Part shown: piece after piece, positions 48,838-58,344 of the stretch
Numbering within the stretch: position 1 is the stretch's first letter
Layout of the letters: each line of letters begins with the position of its first letter
NCBI GenBank assembly: GCA_030263455.1
Contig: SZOZ01000009.1
Location: forward strand, 124,001-188,000
Direction: 5' to 3'
DNA length: 64,000 bases
Origin: Synechococcales cyanobacterium CNB
Lineage (GTDB): Bacteria; Planctomycetota; Phycisphaerae; Phycisphaerales; UBA1924
Position numbers and translations under genes: made by a program
The notes under the pieces: model-generated
Databases searched by the model: none
What the model saw: the letters and a program-made list of their open reading frames with translations, nothing else
What the model was told of the DNA's origin: nothing

Positions 48838-50028
48838 ATGCTCTACCTCATCTTCGACGCACTCCGCGGCTGGCTGGACGACCTGGGCCTCTACGGCGTC
48901 TTCGGCCTGCTCGATCAGGTGCAGTTCCGCGCGCTCGCCGGCGCCGGCCTCGCCTTTGCCATCGTCCTGCTTCTCGGCCGCCGCGTCATCGCCGCGCTCC
49001 TGCGTCTCAAGATCGGCGATCCGGGCATGACCGATGCGGACGCCCTGCGCACCGTGAGCGCGGGCAAGGCCAACACGCCGACCATGGGCGGCCTGCTCAT
49101 CGTCGGCGCGGCCCTCGTCGTCACGCTCCTCCTCGCCGACGTTTCCACACGCTGGGTCCAACTCGCTGTCGTCGTCATGGTCTGGATGGCCACTCTCGGC
49201 GGCGTGGACGACTGGCTCAAACTCACCGCCTCGCGCCGCGGCGTCAAGAGCAGGCAGGGCCTCTACGCCTGGGAAAAACTGGTCTTTCAACTCGGCTGCG
49301 GCCTCGTCGTGGGCTACTTCGCCTACGCGGCGGGCACCACCGGCGCGCCCGTCGAGGCCGCCCACACCGTCAACCTCCCCTTCCAGAAGACCTACGACAC
49401 CGGCACGCCGACGCGCGAACTCTCCTCCTCGCTCATCGTCCTCACCATGCCGGCATACGTTCTCGTCGCCACGCTCATGGTCGCCGGCATGAGCAACGCC
49501 GTGAACATCACCGACGGCATGGACGGCCTGGCCGCGGGCATCAGCGGCGTCGTCGCGCTCGGCTCGCTCGCCCTCGCCCTCATCGCCGGCACGCAGAGCT
49601 GGGCGCAGACGCTGCTCGTCCCCTATGTCCCCGGCACGGCGGAACTGGCCGTCGTCGCGGGCGCGCTCGCGGGCGCGTGCCTCGGGTTCCTCTGGTTCAA
49701 CTGCTCGCCCGCCCAGGTCTTCATGGGCGACACCGGTGCGCTCTGCCTCGGCGGCATGATCGGGTTCCTCGCCGTCGCCACACGGCAGGAGTTCGTTGTC
49801 CTGCTCATGTGCGGCGTCTGCCTCGCCGAGATCGGGTCCGTCGTCATCCAAGTCGGTTGCTTCAAGCTCACCGGCGGCCACCCCAACGGCAAACGCTTCT
49901 TCCGCGTCGCCCCCTACCACCACCACCTCCACCTGGGCGGCTGGACCGAGCAGCAGGTCGTCGTCCGGTTCTGGATCGTCACCGCCGTGCTCACTGTGAT
50001 CGCGCTCGCATCCATCAAGGTGCGATGA
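48838..50028 (+). CDS. mraY: Phospho-N-acetylmuramoyl-pentapeptide transferase
   Basis: 396 residues, about ten membrane segments; forms lipid I. KANTPTMGG (77-85), the Asp pair in LGGVDDWLKLT (124-125), NAVNITDGMDGLA, FNCSPAQVFMGDTGA and HHHLHLGGWTE are all present. ATG 19 nt after murF. The order murE-murF-mraY is the usual dcw order; murD, ftsW and murG are not found next, so the cluster is cut short here. Confidence 0.96.
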   Translation: MLYLIFDALRGWLDDLGLYGVFGLLDQVQFRALAGAGLAFAIVLLLGRRVIAALLRLKIGDPGMTDADALRTVSAGKANTPTMGGLLIVGAALVVTLLLADVSTRWVQLAVVVMVWMATLGGVDDWLKLTASRRGVKSRQGLYAWEKLVFQLGCGLVVGYFAYAAGTTGAPVEAAHTVNLPFQKTYDTGTPTRELSSSLIVLTMPAYVLVATLMVAGMSNAVNITDGMDGLAAGISGVVALGSLALALIAGTQSWAQTLLVPYVPGTAELAVVAGALAGACLGFLWFNCSPAQVFMGDTGALCLGGMIGFLAVATRQEFVVLLMCGVCLAEIGSVVIQVGCFKLTGGHPNGKRFFRVAPYHHHLHLGGWTEQQVVVRFWIVTAVLTVIALASIKVR

Positions 50029-50070
50029 CACGCGAGCCGCGACCACCGCGGACCCGAAACGCAGCCGGCG

Positions 50071-50268
50071 TCAGAGGCCCAGCGCTCGCGTCATCAGCAT
50101 GGCCGCCCAGGTCACGACGAACGCGATCAGCCCCAACACGGAGACCCCGACGAGCACCGTCAGGCACCCGCGCGTGTTTGAGACCCGGCCGGTGCGCGAC
50201 GCGGGCGCACCGGCGTTCGGCGCACCCCTCGGGGGCGCCGGAGAGACGGAACCGGATTGTGAGGGCAT
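50071..50268 (-). CDS. Small single-pass membrane protein, hypothetical
   Basis: 65 residues. Pro/Ser/Ala-rich N-terminal half, then one membrane helix (CLTVLVGVSVLGLIAFVVTW) near the C terminus. No Shine-Dalgarno or recognised family. Convergent with mraY and divergent from ribB. Confidence 0.5.
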   Translation of the reverse strand: MPSQSGSVSPAPPRGAPNAGAPASRTGRVSNTRGCLTVLVGVSVLGLIAFVVTWAAMLMTRALGL

Positions 50269-50406
50269 GGGGTGGACGGCCCGGGCTGTGCCTCGCCGTG
50301 CGACTCGCTGCGGCGTGCCTCGGCCTGTGCGACGCCGCTCGCCCAGGGCGAACCGCGTACACGATCATGCTAGCTCGTTCGAACCAGCCCCGCCCTACCA
50401 TCCCCC

Positions 50407-51642
50407 GTGTTCAGCCCCATCCCCGAAATCCTCGACGAACTCCGCGCCGGACGCATGATCGTCCTCACCGACGACGAGGACCGCGAGAACGAGGGCGACC
50501 TCGTCCTTCCCGCCCAGTTCGTCTCCACCGAGGCCATCACCTTCATGCTCAGAGAGGCCAGGGGCTACCTCTGTCTCTCCCTCACCGAGCACGACTGCGA
50601 CCGCCTCGAACTCACCGCCCAATCCCCCGTCAATACCTCCGTCCGCGGCACGCCCTTCACCGTCTCCATCGACGGCCATCCCAAGCACGGCTTCACCACC
50701 GGCGTCTCCGCACGCGAACGCGCCCGCACCATCCGCCTCGCCATCGACCCCGCCTCGCGCCCGGACGACTTCGTCCGCCCCGGCCACATCAACCCCCTCC
50801 GCTCCCGCGCCGGCGGCGTGCTCGTCCGCACCGGCCAGACCGAGGGCAGCATCGACCTCTGCCGGCTCGCCGGGCTGCACCCTTCGGCCGTCATCATCGA
50901 GATCATGCGCGATGACGGCGAGATGGCACGCCTCTCCGACCTGCAAGCCTTCTCCGCCCGCCACAACCTCAAGATGTGCTCCGTCGCACAGATCATCGAG
51001 CATCGCCTCGCGCGCGAATCACTCGTCCGCAGAATGGAGCCGCGCGGCGGCTCGCCGATCCGCACCAGCGAAGGCGAGTTCACGCTCATCGCTTACGAGA
51101 GCCTCGTGGATGCAGTGCCCCACGTCGTCCTCGCGGCGGGCGGCGTCGGCACGCTCGACGCCTCGGGCAGACCCGTTCCCATCGCCGAGCCGACGCTCGT
51201 CCGCGTACACCGCCGCCACCTCCTCGGCGACGTCTTCGGCGACCCCACCTCCTCCCCCGAAGGTCCCACCGGCGACACCCTCCGCGGCGCCATGCGCCTC
51301 ATCCAGCGCGAAGGCCGGGGTGCGGTCGTCTACCTTCGCCCCGAGGGCGTTGGCGACGGCCTCGCACAGCGACTCCAAGCCATCCGCAGACCCACCGGAC
51401 CCGAAGAAACCCCCGACCTTACCCGCCCCGGTACCGAGACCGTCCCCCTCCACGCCCGTGAGATCGGCACCGGCAGCCAAATCCTCCGCGACCTCGGACT
51501 CAGCCGACTCCGGCTCATCACCAACCACGGCACCGACTGGCCTGGACTCGATGCCTTTGGTCTCGAAGTCGTCGAACGCGTCCCCGTCCGCCCCTCGACT
51601 AACGCTCACGACTTGGCGCCCGCCCGACCCGACCGGCCCTGA
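50407..51642 (+). CDS. ribB: 3,4-dihydroxy-2-butanone-4-phosphate synthase with degenerate GTP cyclohydrolase II half
   Basis: 411 residues from GTG; TACCAT is 5 nt upstream. The N-terminal DHBP synthase is complete: DDEDRENEGD (22-31), HGFTTGVSARERA, RPGHINPLRSR, TEGSIDLCRLAG and the metal Glu region. The C-terminal half has the RibA fold (VRVHRRHLLGDVFGD, EGRGAVVYLRPEG, IGTGSQILRDLGLSRLRLITNH), but the three zinc Cys of the usual CLTGD...RCDCG are gone. It therefore probably supplies only the DHBP branch of riboflavin synthesis, and a separate GTP cyclohydrolase II should exist elsewhere. Confidence 0.9.
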   Translation: MFSPIPEILDELRAGRMIVLTDDEDRENEGDLVLPAQFVSTEAITFMLREARGYLCLSLTEHDCDRLELTAQSPVNTSVRGTPFTVSIDGHPKHGFTTGVSARERARTIRLAIDPASRPDDFVRPGHINPLRSRAGGVLVRTGQTEGSIDLCRLAGLHPSAVIIEIMRDDGEMARLSDLQAFSARHNLKMCSVAQIIEHRLARESLVRRMEPRGGSPIRTSEGEFTLIAYESLVDAVPHVVLAAGGVGTLDASGRPVPIAEPTLVRVHRRHLLGDVFGDPTSSPEGPTGDTLRGAMRLIQREGRGAVVYLRPEGVGDGLAQRLQAIRRPTGPEETPDLTRPGTETVPLHAREIGTGSQILRDLGLSRLRLITNHGTDWPGLDAFGLEVVERVPVRPSTNAHDLAPARPDRP

Positions 51643-51831
51643 CTCGCCCACAAGGAGGGCTTCGTCCCGGAGGGGTGGAGAGCCTTGAAGGCCCTGTCTC
51701 TCTTTGCCCATTGGGACCACCTTGACTTCGGGGACTGCCCCGTCTACAAACCGAACAAATCATGCTGCGCCGAAAGTCGCACGGCCCGGGGTCGGTGCCG
51801 GCGGGCATGGAACCCACACAAGGAGATCGAC

Positions 51832-52482
51832 ATGGGCTGCTGTTTTGGAAGAACGGGCGTGGTGGCGTTGTGCGCGGCGGGCATCGCAGTCGCTGCTGGG
51901 CTGGGTGTCGGATTCGCGGGCAGGCAGGCACCCGGGGCCGCAACCATGCGCGCGGTCTCGCAGCCGGAAGAGATCGACATGGCCCAGATGATGGAGGCCA
52001 TGAAGAAACTCGCCACGCCCGGCAAGCCTCACGAGCAACTCGCGCAACTCGCGGGCGCCTGGAAGGCCGAGGCCAAGTTCTGGATGGGCGGCCCGGAGCC
52101 GACGGTCGAGCACGGCCGATGCGAGTACGACGTCGTTCTCGGGGGCCGCTTCCTCCGCTCGCACTACAAGATGACCTTCATGGGCGAGCCGTTCGAGGGC
52201 ATCGGCTTCCTGGGCTACGACAACCTGAAGCGTGAGTACGTCTCCGTCTGGTTCGACACCATGAGCACGGCCGCGTGGATCCAGACCGGCCAAGCCGACG
52301 AGGCCGGCACGACGATCACGATCGAGGGCGTTGCCGAATCGCCCATGGGCGAGTCCCCCATGCGCAACGTCTGGAAGATCGAGAGCAAGGACCGCCACGT
52401 CCTCGAGTTCCTCGAGCCGGACCCGCAGAACCCGGGCGAGTGGCACGTCACCGGCGTCATCACCTATACGAGGGAGAGGTGA
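51832..52482 (+). CDS. DUF1579 protein with signal peptide
   Basis: 216 residues, AAGGAG upstream. N-terminal hydrophobic segment (about 8-29) with an early Cys pair. The DUF1579 domain runs from about 68 (LAGAWKAEAKFWMGGPEPTVE) to the end, with GGRFLRSHYKMTFMGEPFEGIGFLGYDN. DUF1579 is a beta-barrel family of unknown function. Tandem with a second DUF1579 gene after 3 nt, so likely a pair acting together. Confidence 0.85.
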   Translation: MGCCFGRTGVVALCAAGIAVAAGLGVGFAGRQAPGAATMRAVSQPEEIDMAQMMEAMKKLATPGKPHEQLAQLAGAWKAEAKFWMGGPEPTVEHGRCEYDVVLGGRFLRSHYKMTFMGEPFEGIGFLGYDNLKREYVSVWFDTMSTAAWIQTGQADEAGTTITIEGVAESPMGESPMRNVWKIESKDRHVLEFLEPDPQNPGEWHVTGVITYTRER

Positions 52483-52485
52483 GCC

Positions 52486-53004
52486 TTGGACGAGACGACA
52501 AAGCATGACATCTCCGCCGGGATGAACATGCTGTGCGAGCACCACGAGTCCTTCAAGCCCTTCGTCGGAACGTTCCGCGCCGAGGTCAAGATGTGGATGG
52601 GGCCGGGCGATCCGATGATCACCACCGGCACGATGACCAACTCGCTCGCCCTCGGCGGCAAGTTCCTCGCCCAGGACTACGCCGGCGACCCCACGCCCGG
52701 CCCCTTCGGGAACTTCGCCGGCAAGGGCTTCTGGGGCTACAACACTGTTGACAAACGCTACGAGGGCGTCTGGATCGACACTGCCTGCACCTTCATGATG
52801 ACCGAGCAGGGACGGCGCGAGCCTGACGGCAAGACCTGGACCATGCTCGGCTCCATGACCAACCCGGAAACCGGCGCGCCCATGCGCAAGAAGTCCGTCA
52901 TCCGCCTGCGCGACGCCGACCACCACTCCATGGAGATGCTCTTCGAAACCCCCGACGGCCAGTGGGCCAAGAGCATGCACATCGAGTACGCGCGAAAGCG
53001 CTGA
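52486..53004 (+). CDS. DUF1579 protein, cytoplasmic paralogue
   Basis: 172 residues from TTG 52486 (GAGAGGTGAG upstream). Lacks a signal peptide. Conserved blocks shared with its neighbour: FVGTFRAEVKMWMGPGDP, LGGKFLAQDY, FWGYNTVDKRYEGVWIDT. Rich in Met. A plus-strand terminator follows. Confidence 0.83.
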   Translation: MDETTKHDISAGMNMLCEHHESFKPFVGTFRAEVKMWMGPGDPMITTGTMTNSLALGGKFLAQDYAGDPTPGPFGNFAGKGFWGYNTVDKRYEGVWIDTACTFMMTEQGRREPDGKTWTMLGSMTNPETGAPMRKKSVIRLRDADHHSMEMLFETPDGQWAKSMHIEYARKR

Positions 53005-53064
53005 GTGCGTCCTCGCGCGGAGGCCCGAAGCGCGCGGAGAGAAGCAGGAACGTCCTGGAGGAGC

Positions 53065-53103
53065 AAAGGGGGCACAGCCATCATGCCCGTGCCCCTTTTT
53101 CTT
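53065..53103 (+). terminator. Intrinsic terminator after the DUF1579 pair
   Basis: AAAGGGGGCAC with GTGCCCCTTT, 13-nt loop, followed by TTCTTTC. It also lies just past the stop of the convergent giant gene. Confidence 0.8.
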
Positions 53104-53131
53104 TCCTCTCCGCGCCTCTGCGCCTCCGCTT
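53103..53131. repeat. CTCTGCGCC-type dispersed repeat
   Basis: CTCTCCGCGCCTCTGCGCCT then CCGCTT, with an imperfect inverted partner at about 53015-53040 (GCGCGGAGGCCCGAAGCGCG). This CTCTGCG/CCTCCGC style of repeat looks like another family of dispersed element. Confidence 0.45.
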
Positions 53132-53140
53132 GAGTTCGCT

Positions 53141-56100
53141 CTACCTCAGCCCGCCCCCGATGTTCTCGAACAGCTTGTCCGGCCGGCTGAGGTTGTTGAT
53201 CAACTGGTTCCCGATCAGGTCCACCGCCACGTCCGTCTTCGGGTCCGCGATCGGCCCGCGCGTCCGAAACGGCACGTTCGTCAGCGTGTTCAGCCCCGGC
53301 AGCACCCTCCCGGGCAGGTTCAGCAGCCCGCTGCCCAGGACATCCAGCGTCTCCAGCGCCACCGCCCCCGCCGGCACCACCGTCAGCACCTCCATGTGCC
53401 CGGGCTCGAGGAAGTTCTTCGCGTCGCGGTCCGAACCCGAGCGGATCTTCACACGCCGGCTGCTCAGGTTGATCACGCCCTCCGTGTGCACCGTGAACTC
53501 ACCCAGCGGCAGCGGGTAACGGTCGAACGTCACCACCCCGTCCCGCATGTGGAACTTGATCGCGGGCATCCGGCGTCCCACCTGCCCCGCGTCGCGCTGC
53601 TGCACCACGCGCAGCACCTTCGAGAACATGTCGCTCGTCGCGAAACTCGCGGTGCCCAGGTCCAGCGTCAGGTCACCGTTCAGCGCGTCGAACGTCCCGT
53701 CGATCGGCACCACGACCGGTGAGTCCAGCGTCACTCGCAGCGGCTCGTCTCGCTCGGTCTTCTCGAAGCGCGACACGATCGGGATCGCCGCACGGAACCG
53801 GTCCGTCAGGTCCGTCGTCACCCGCGAGACCGTCGCGTTGCTCGCGGGATCGACGACGAAGACGCCGTTCGCCATTCGCCCCTGCACCGTCGCGTTCGCG
53901 TTCGGCGAACCTGCCGACGCCCGCAGCATTCCCGCGTTCTTGGACAGGTTCTGCGCCGAAGCCGAGAAGTTCACTCGCTCGCCCAGGGCATCGACCAGCA
54001 GCCCGCCCTGATTCGCCAGCCCGTCCAGCAGTTCCGTCGGGATCGGCTCGATCCCCGCCTCGACGTTCACCACCGCCGTCTCGAACGACGGGTTCCCCGC
54101 CTCGTCCGCGAACCGCGCGATCGTTCCGGCGATCCGGCTCTTCGTGGGGCGCACCTCGGGCCGGTCGCCCAGCGTCCAACGCGGCACGTCCATCGTGAAC
54201 GCCAGCTCACTCGGGTTGGACCCGCGCCGAACGTCCAGCGCGACCCCGCCGATCTTCAACGCCACGCCCTCGTCCGTTACCAGCGACGTGTCCGGCAGCG
54301 CAGCGCTCGCCTGCACGTTGAACGTCGGCGCTCGCAGCGGCCCCGTCCCCTCGCCGAGCGGAACCACGAGCCGTTCGAGGCGCACGACCGCAGGCGTGGG
54401 AGCCGCAAAGGCCAGAGAGCGCGGGCGTCCGTCCGGCGGTGGAGCAAACACCCACCTGTTTCCCCACTCGGGATGGATCATCGCCCGCACCTCGGCGGGC
54501 GCGGACAGTTCCATCCGGTCCGCGTGCAGAGCGACCGAGATCGGCGCGGCCGTGTTCACTCGCTCCGAGACGATCGCCAGCGAGAACATGTCCGGCTGTG
54601 CGGACGTACCCGAGCCGGGAGCGCCGGCGAGCGAGCGCAGCGTGGCGGAGGCGTCGATGCGCGCCGTCGGTCCGAGCGCACCGGCGAGCAGTCCCGGGCG
54701 ATCGAGCACCTTGTCCACCCAGGAGGTCTTGACCTGGTCGAGCGTGAACGAGGCCTGCGCCGGCCCGGCGAGCGCGCGTGCCTTGACGGGCGCGGCGCCC
54801 TTGCCGGCGAGCGTGAACAGCACGCCCTCGGCTGTCAGGAAGCCGCGGAGGACAACGTTGGCCTCCGCCACGCCGCCGCGGTCGCCCAGAGCGCCCGCCG
54901 GCAGGTCGAGCGTGATGCGCATATTGTCGATCCGCATGTGGTCTACGCGAAGGGGGGGGCTTCCTTCGCCCATCGGCACGGTCACGCCTCGCATGGGAAT
55001 GAGACCGCGCACCTCGACCGCCGCCTTGCCCTGGGTGCGTTCCCAGTCCGGCGAGCCGTCCGGGGCAAGCGCGATCGTCAGGCCGCCCACGCTCAGGTGA
55101 AGGTCCGCCACGTTCGACAACCGCGGCAGCGACGCGGGATCGGGCGCGAACGCATCGATGAGCAGTTCCGCGGCCCTCGGCTTGACTTTCGCCGCCACGA
55201 CCGCCCGTTCGAGCGCGACCGCCGACGGCGAGTACCGGCCCGCCAGCGTTGCGTTCCCCTCCGCGTACGCCACGCGGGCGTCGATCCCCGTCGTGTCGTC
55301 TGCTGGCTTCACCTCCGCGTGCACGTCGATCGTTTCACCCGCGATCTCGCGGGCAATCGTCAGCGTGTCCGCCTGCCGCTCGCCCACGCGCCGCAACTCC
55401 GGCGGCAGCACCTCCACCAGCGCGACCGGCACGCCGACCAACGCGATCGTCCCGGCGGGCTTCACCCCCGCCGCATCGATGGAGTCCATCACCGACCCGC
55501 CGGCCCCCGGATCGCGGATCAGACCGTCCAGCGTCGCCCTCGCCTGCGCCGTGAACGGCTTGTCGCGGTGCGTCATCGTCGCGTCCAGCTCCACGCGCGG
55601 CGCGCCCTCCGGCGCCGCCTTCATCTTCGCCCGCAACTCGCTCAGACCCAGCGGCACCGGCTGCACCCGCGGCGTCACGCCCGGCGGCAGCGGGTCGTAC
55701 GTCGCCGACAACTCGCCCGCCGTCACCGTCGCCTCGAACCGCGAGCGATGCACCACCGGCATCATCGACTCCGCGTCGAACGGCACGCGAAGATCGCTCA
55801 CCACCGCTCGCGCCCACCCGGTTGTTCCGACGCGAACTCGTGTCTCCGCGGGCACCAACCTCCGCAGGACCGGCCCCGGGCGGCGCAGCGCGATGACCAC
55901 GCCCTCCTCCCGGTTCGAGAGTTCGTTGTCCGCCCACCGCAGCGGCGCGGTCACGTCCGCGTGCCGCGATCGCACCGTCAGGTCCAGGTCCGCCGCCGGC
56001 GCTCCCGAGTCATCGAACGTCGTCGCCGCCACCGCCAGCAGCGACACAGTCGGCCCCAGATCGTCGGGCAGGTTCAGACCCGCCGCGGTCAGCGCATCGG

Positions 56101-58135
56101 CGAGGAACGACTGCACCAGCGACGACGAAACGTCTCGCACGCTCACGCGACCGTCCACCGTGCGCGGCATGCCGGGGCGGCCCGCGGTGTCCAGCAGCCC
56201 CCCTCCTCGCACCCCGACCTCCACCACGCCCGCCGACTCACCGTCCACCTTCGCAGACGCTCGCAGGTCCACCGTCGGCGAATCCGGGTTGGCCGCGCCG
56301 ACGCGCAATGCGAGCGGCGCGAGTTCAACACGCCGCGACGGCTCGCTCGGACCAGGCTGCCACTGCGCCCGCGTCTCGCCCACGTCCACTTCGACTATCG
56401 CCGACACCCCGCGCAGGTCCGGCCCGTCCGGCGACGCCAATCCCGCCACCCGCGCCGACGCCGACGGCACGCGAATCTCCACCCGTGCGCCCTCCGACAC
56501 CGACACGCCGCGCGCCGACAGCAGGCGATCCAGCGCGGGCGCGGCCGAACGCACCAGCACGCGCACGCCATCGCCACGAGTCGAGACCGTTTCGCCGTCG
56601 TACGCCAGCGCGGCGTCAACCTCCACGTTCGCCGAGCGCACCGCCGCCGTCACCGCGCCTGCCGACGCTGACGGGTCCGCACCCGGCATCGCCTCGGCGC
56701 GCACCGAAACGTCCACCGTCGGCCCGAGGTCTGTGCCAAGGTCGATCGCCGCGCCCGCGGGCAACGACGCCTCCACCATCTCCGCGAACGGTTGCAGGAT
56801 CGGCGTAGCAAACCCCGTCAGATCGACCGACCCCTCCACCCGACCCGGCAGCCCCGCCCGCGGCGCGCCCGCATCATCCAGCAGCCCCGAAGCCGACAGC
56901 ACGATCCGCAACTCGCCCGCCGGCTCGCCGCCGATCGTCGCCTTCGTCCCCCCCCCCACGCGCACGCCCGACGCCAGGTCCGTCGCGTCGATGCGCACCT
57001 CCATCGGCTCGACCGCGAAGGGCTTTCGCGGCGAGGCCGGCAGCAGCGCGGTCCCCTCCACCGCGCTCGTCGCCAGCAGCAGCGTCGCCGAGGCCCGCCG
57101 AAGGTCCGGCGGCCCCCCCCCCAGCGGCACCGGCAGGGCGGCGACCTCCGCCTCGACCCGCACCGTCGGCAGCCGCGTGAACGCCACCGACTCGTCTGCC
57201 TCGAACGCCGCCGCGAGCATGGGGAACATCGCCGCCAGCGCCTGCGCATCCGCGCTCAGGGTCGCCGGCCTCACCGTTCGCGCCACCCCCCCCTCCAGTG
57301 CGATCTCGCCGCCCGTCTCCACGCCCGGCAGCGTTACCTCCCATGCCAGCGACCCGTTCGCGTTTTCCGCGTCCACCTTCCCGGCCGCATCCGTCAGCCC
57401 GTCAACCCGAGCCGTGATCTTCAGGTTCCCGCCGTCGGTCAGCGTCGCCGCGCTTGCCCCGGTCTGCGTGCGGGCCGTCAACTCCAGCGTCCACGGCCTG
57501 CCGACTTCGACGCTCGCGCTCCCGCGCAGGTCTCGGATCGCCGCGGCCGCGATCGTTCCCCCCGTCCGCTCCGGCAGCGATTCGTCCACCACCGTTACCG
57601 ACACGCCCTCCACCGCCAGCGCGGCCCGCAACCCCGCCGGCAGCACGACCGGCTCCGTGCTCGGCACCGAGGGGGGGGCGGGCGTCGCAGGCGCGGTCGC
57701 CCGCTCCACGTTCGTCGAGCCGTCCGCCCGCCGCACCACCGTCGCGTGCCCCGACACCACCACCCGCCCCGCATCGCGCCAGTTTGTCGCCAGACCGAGC
57801 AGCCCGCGCTCAACCCGCGCATCCAGCACCGCGACCTCGCCGCCCTCGGGGTCCACCAGCCGCAGGCGCTCGACGCGCTGCGAGCCGAACCACGACAGCG
57901 AGACCTGCCCGATCTCGACCCGCCCCGCGATCGCCCCGGATGCCGCACGCTCCACCCGCGCCCGCACGATCGGCCCTGCGATCATCGGCCCCACCGCAAG
58001 CAGAACGACCACAAGCGCCGCCACCACGATCAGGACGCGCACTACGCGCCTCCGCCGCCGCGGCTTGCCCGCGCCACCACCGCTGCCTCTCCCGGTTGCC
58101 CCGCTGGATCCAGCACCCGCCGTTGCCTTCGCCAT
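53141..58135 (-). CDS. Giant AsmA/TamB-like protein
   Basis: 1664 residues. Gly/Ala/Arg-rich N terminus, one membrane helix at about 32-55, then a continuous series of amphipathic beta strands separated by charged turns, with few Cys. The C-terminal section (GTFDALNGDLTLDLGTASFA, then INLSSRRVKIRSGSDRD and the closing IADPKTDVAVDLIGNQLINN) is the AsmA-like end. Such proteins are predicted beta-groove bridges that carry phospholipids between inner and outer membrane. Several 8-10 nt C or G runs lie in frame. It converges with the DUF1579 pair and lies downstream of nusG on the same strand but 209 nt away. Confidence 0.85.
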   Translation of the reverse strand: MAKATAGAGSSGATGRGSGGGAGKPRRRRRVVRVLIVVAALVVVLLAVGPMIAGPIVRARVERAASGAIAGRVEIGQVSLSWFGSQRVERLRLVDPEGGEVAVLDARVERGLLGLATNWRDAGRVVVSGHATVVRRADGSTNVERATAPATPAPPSVPSTEPVVLPAGLRAALAVEGVSVTVVDESLPERTGGTIAAAAIRDLRGSASVEVGRPWTLELTARTQTGASAATLTDGGNLKITARVDGLTDAAGKVDAENANGSLAWEVTLPGVETGGEIALEGGVARTVRPATLSADAQALAAMFPMLAAAFEADESVAFTRLPTVRVEAEVAALPVPLGGGPPDLRRASATLLLATSAVEGTALLPASPRKPFAVEPMEVRIDATDLASGVRVGGGTKATIGGEPAGELRIVLSASGLLDDAGAPRAGLPGRVEGSVDLTGFATPILQPFAEMVEASLPAGAAIDLGTDLGPTVDVSVRAEAMPGADPSASAGAVTAAVRSANVEVDAALAYDGETVSTRGDGVRVLVRSAAPALDRLLSARGVSVSEGARVEIRVPSASARVAGLASPDGPDLRGVSAIVEVDVGETRAQWQPGPSEPSRRVELAPLALRVGAANPDSPTVDLRASAKVDGESAGVVEVGVRGGGLLDTAGRPGMPRTVDGRVSVRDVSSSLVQSFLADALTAAGLNLPDDLGPTVSLLAVAATTFDDSGAPAADLDLTVRSRHADVTAPLRWADNELSNREEGVVIALRRPGPVLRRLVPAETRVRVGTTGWARAVVSDLRVPFDAESMMPVVHRSRFEATVTAGELSATYDPLPPGVTPRVQPVPLGLSELRAKMKAAPEGAPRVELDATMTHRDKPFTAQARATLDGLIRDPGAGGSVMDSIDAAGVKPAGTIALVGVPVALVEVLPPELRRVGERQADTLTIAREIAGETIDVHAEVKPADDTTGIDARVAYAEGNATLAGRYSPSAVALERAVVAAKVKPRAAELLIDAFAPDPASLPRLSNVADLHLSVGGLTIALAPDGSPDWERTQGKAAVEVRGLIPMRGVTVPMGEGSPPLRVDHMRIDNMRITLDLPAGALGDRGGVAEANVVLRGFLTAEGVLFTLAGKGAAPVKARALAGPAQASFTLDQVKTSWVDKVLDRPGLLAGALGPTARIDASATLRSLAGAPGSGTSAQPDMFSLAIVSERVNTAAPISVALHADRMELSAPAEVRAMIHPEWGNRWVFAPPPDGRPRSLAFAAPTPAVVRLERLVVPLGEGTGPLRAPTFNVQASAALPDTSLVTDEGVALKIGGVALDVRRGSNPSELAFTMDVPRWTLGDRPEVRPTKSRIAGTIARFADEAGNPSFETAVVNVEAGIEPIPTELLDGLANQGGLLVDALGERVNFSASAQNLSKNAGMLRASAGSPNANATVQGRMANGVFVVDPASNATVSRVTTDLTDRFRAAIPIVSRFEKTERDEPLRVTLDSPVVVPIDGTFDALNGDLTLDLGTASFATSDMFSKVLRVVQQRDAGQVGRRMPAIKFHMRDGVVTFDRYPLPLGEFTVHTEGVINLSSRRVKIRSGSDRDAKNFLEPGHMEVLTVVPAGAVALETLDVLGSGLLNLPGRVLPGLNTLTNVPFRTRGPIADPKTDVAVDLIGNQLINNLSRPDKLFENIGGGLR

Positions 58136-58344
58136 GGCCCCTCACCCTCCGCGCTCGAACCCCGTGAAAGGGTACCGACCCGACCCCCGGCCGGCTGCCC
58201 GCGATGACCCCCAGCGTCCGGGTGTTGTACGGAACCGTCGTGGCGTGATACGAAGCACGCGCCTCGCGCTTGCCCATGAGCATCGCTGCTGCCGTCGATC
58301 AGAAGGAACCCGAGGGTCAGGTCTGAGCGTGCCGGCGCTGAACG

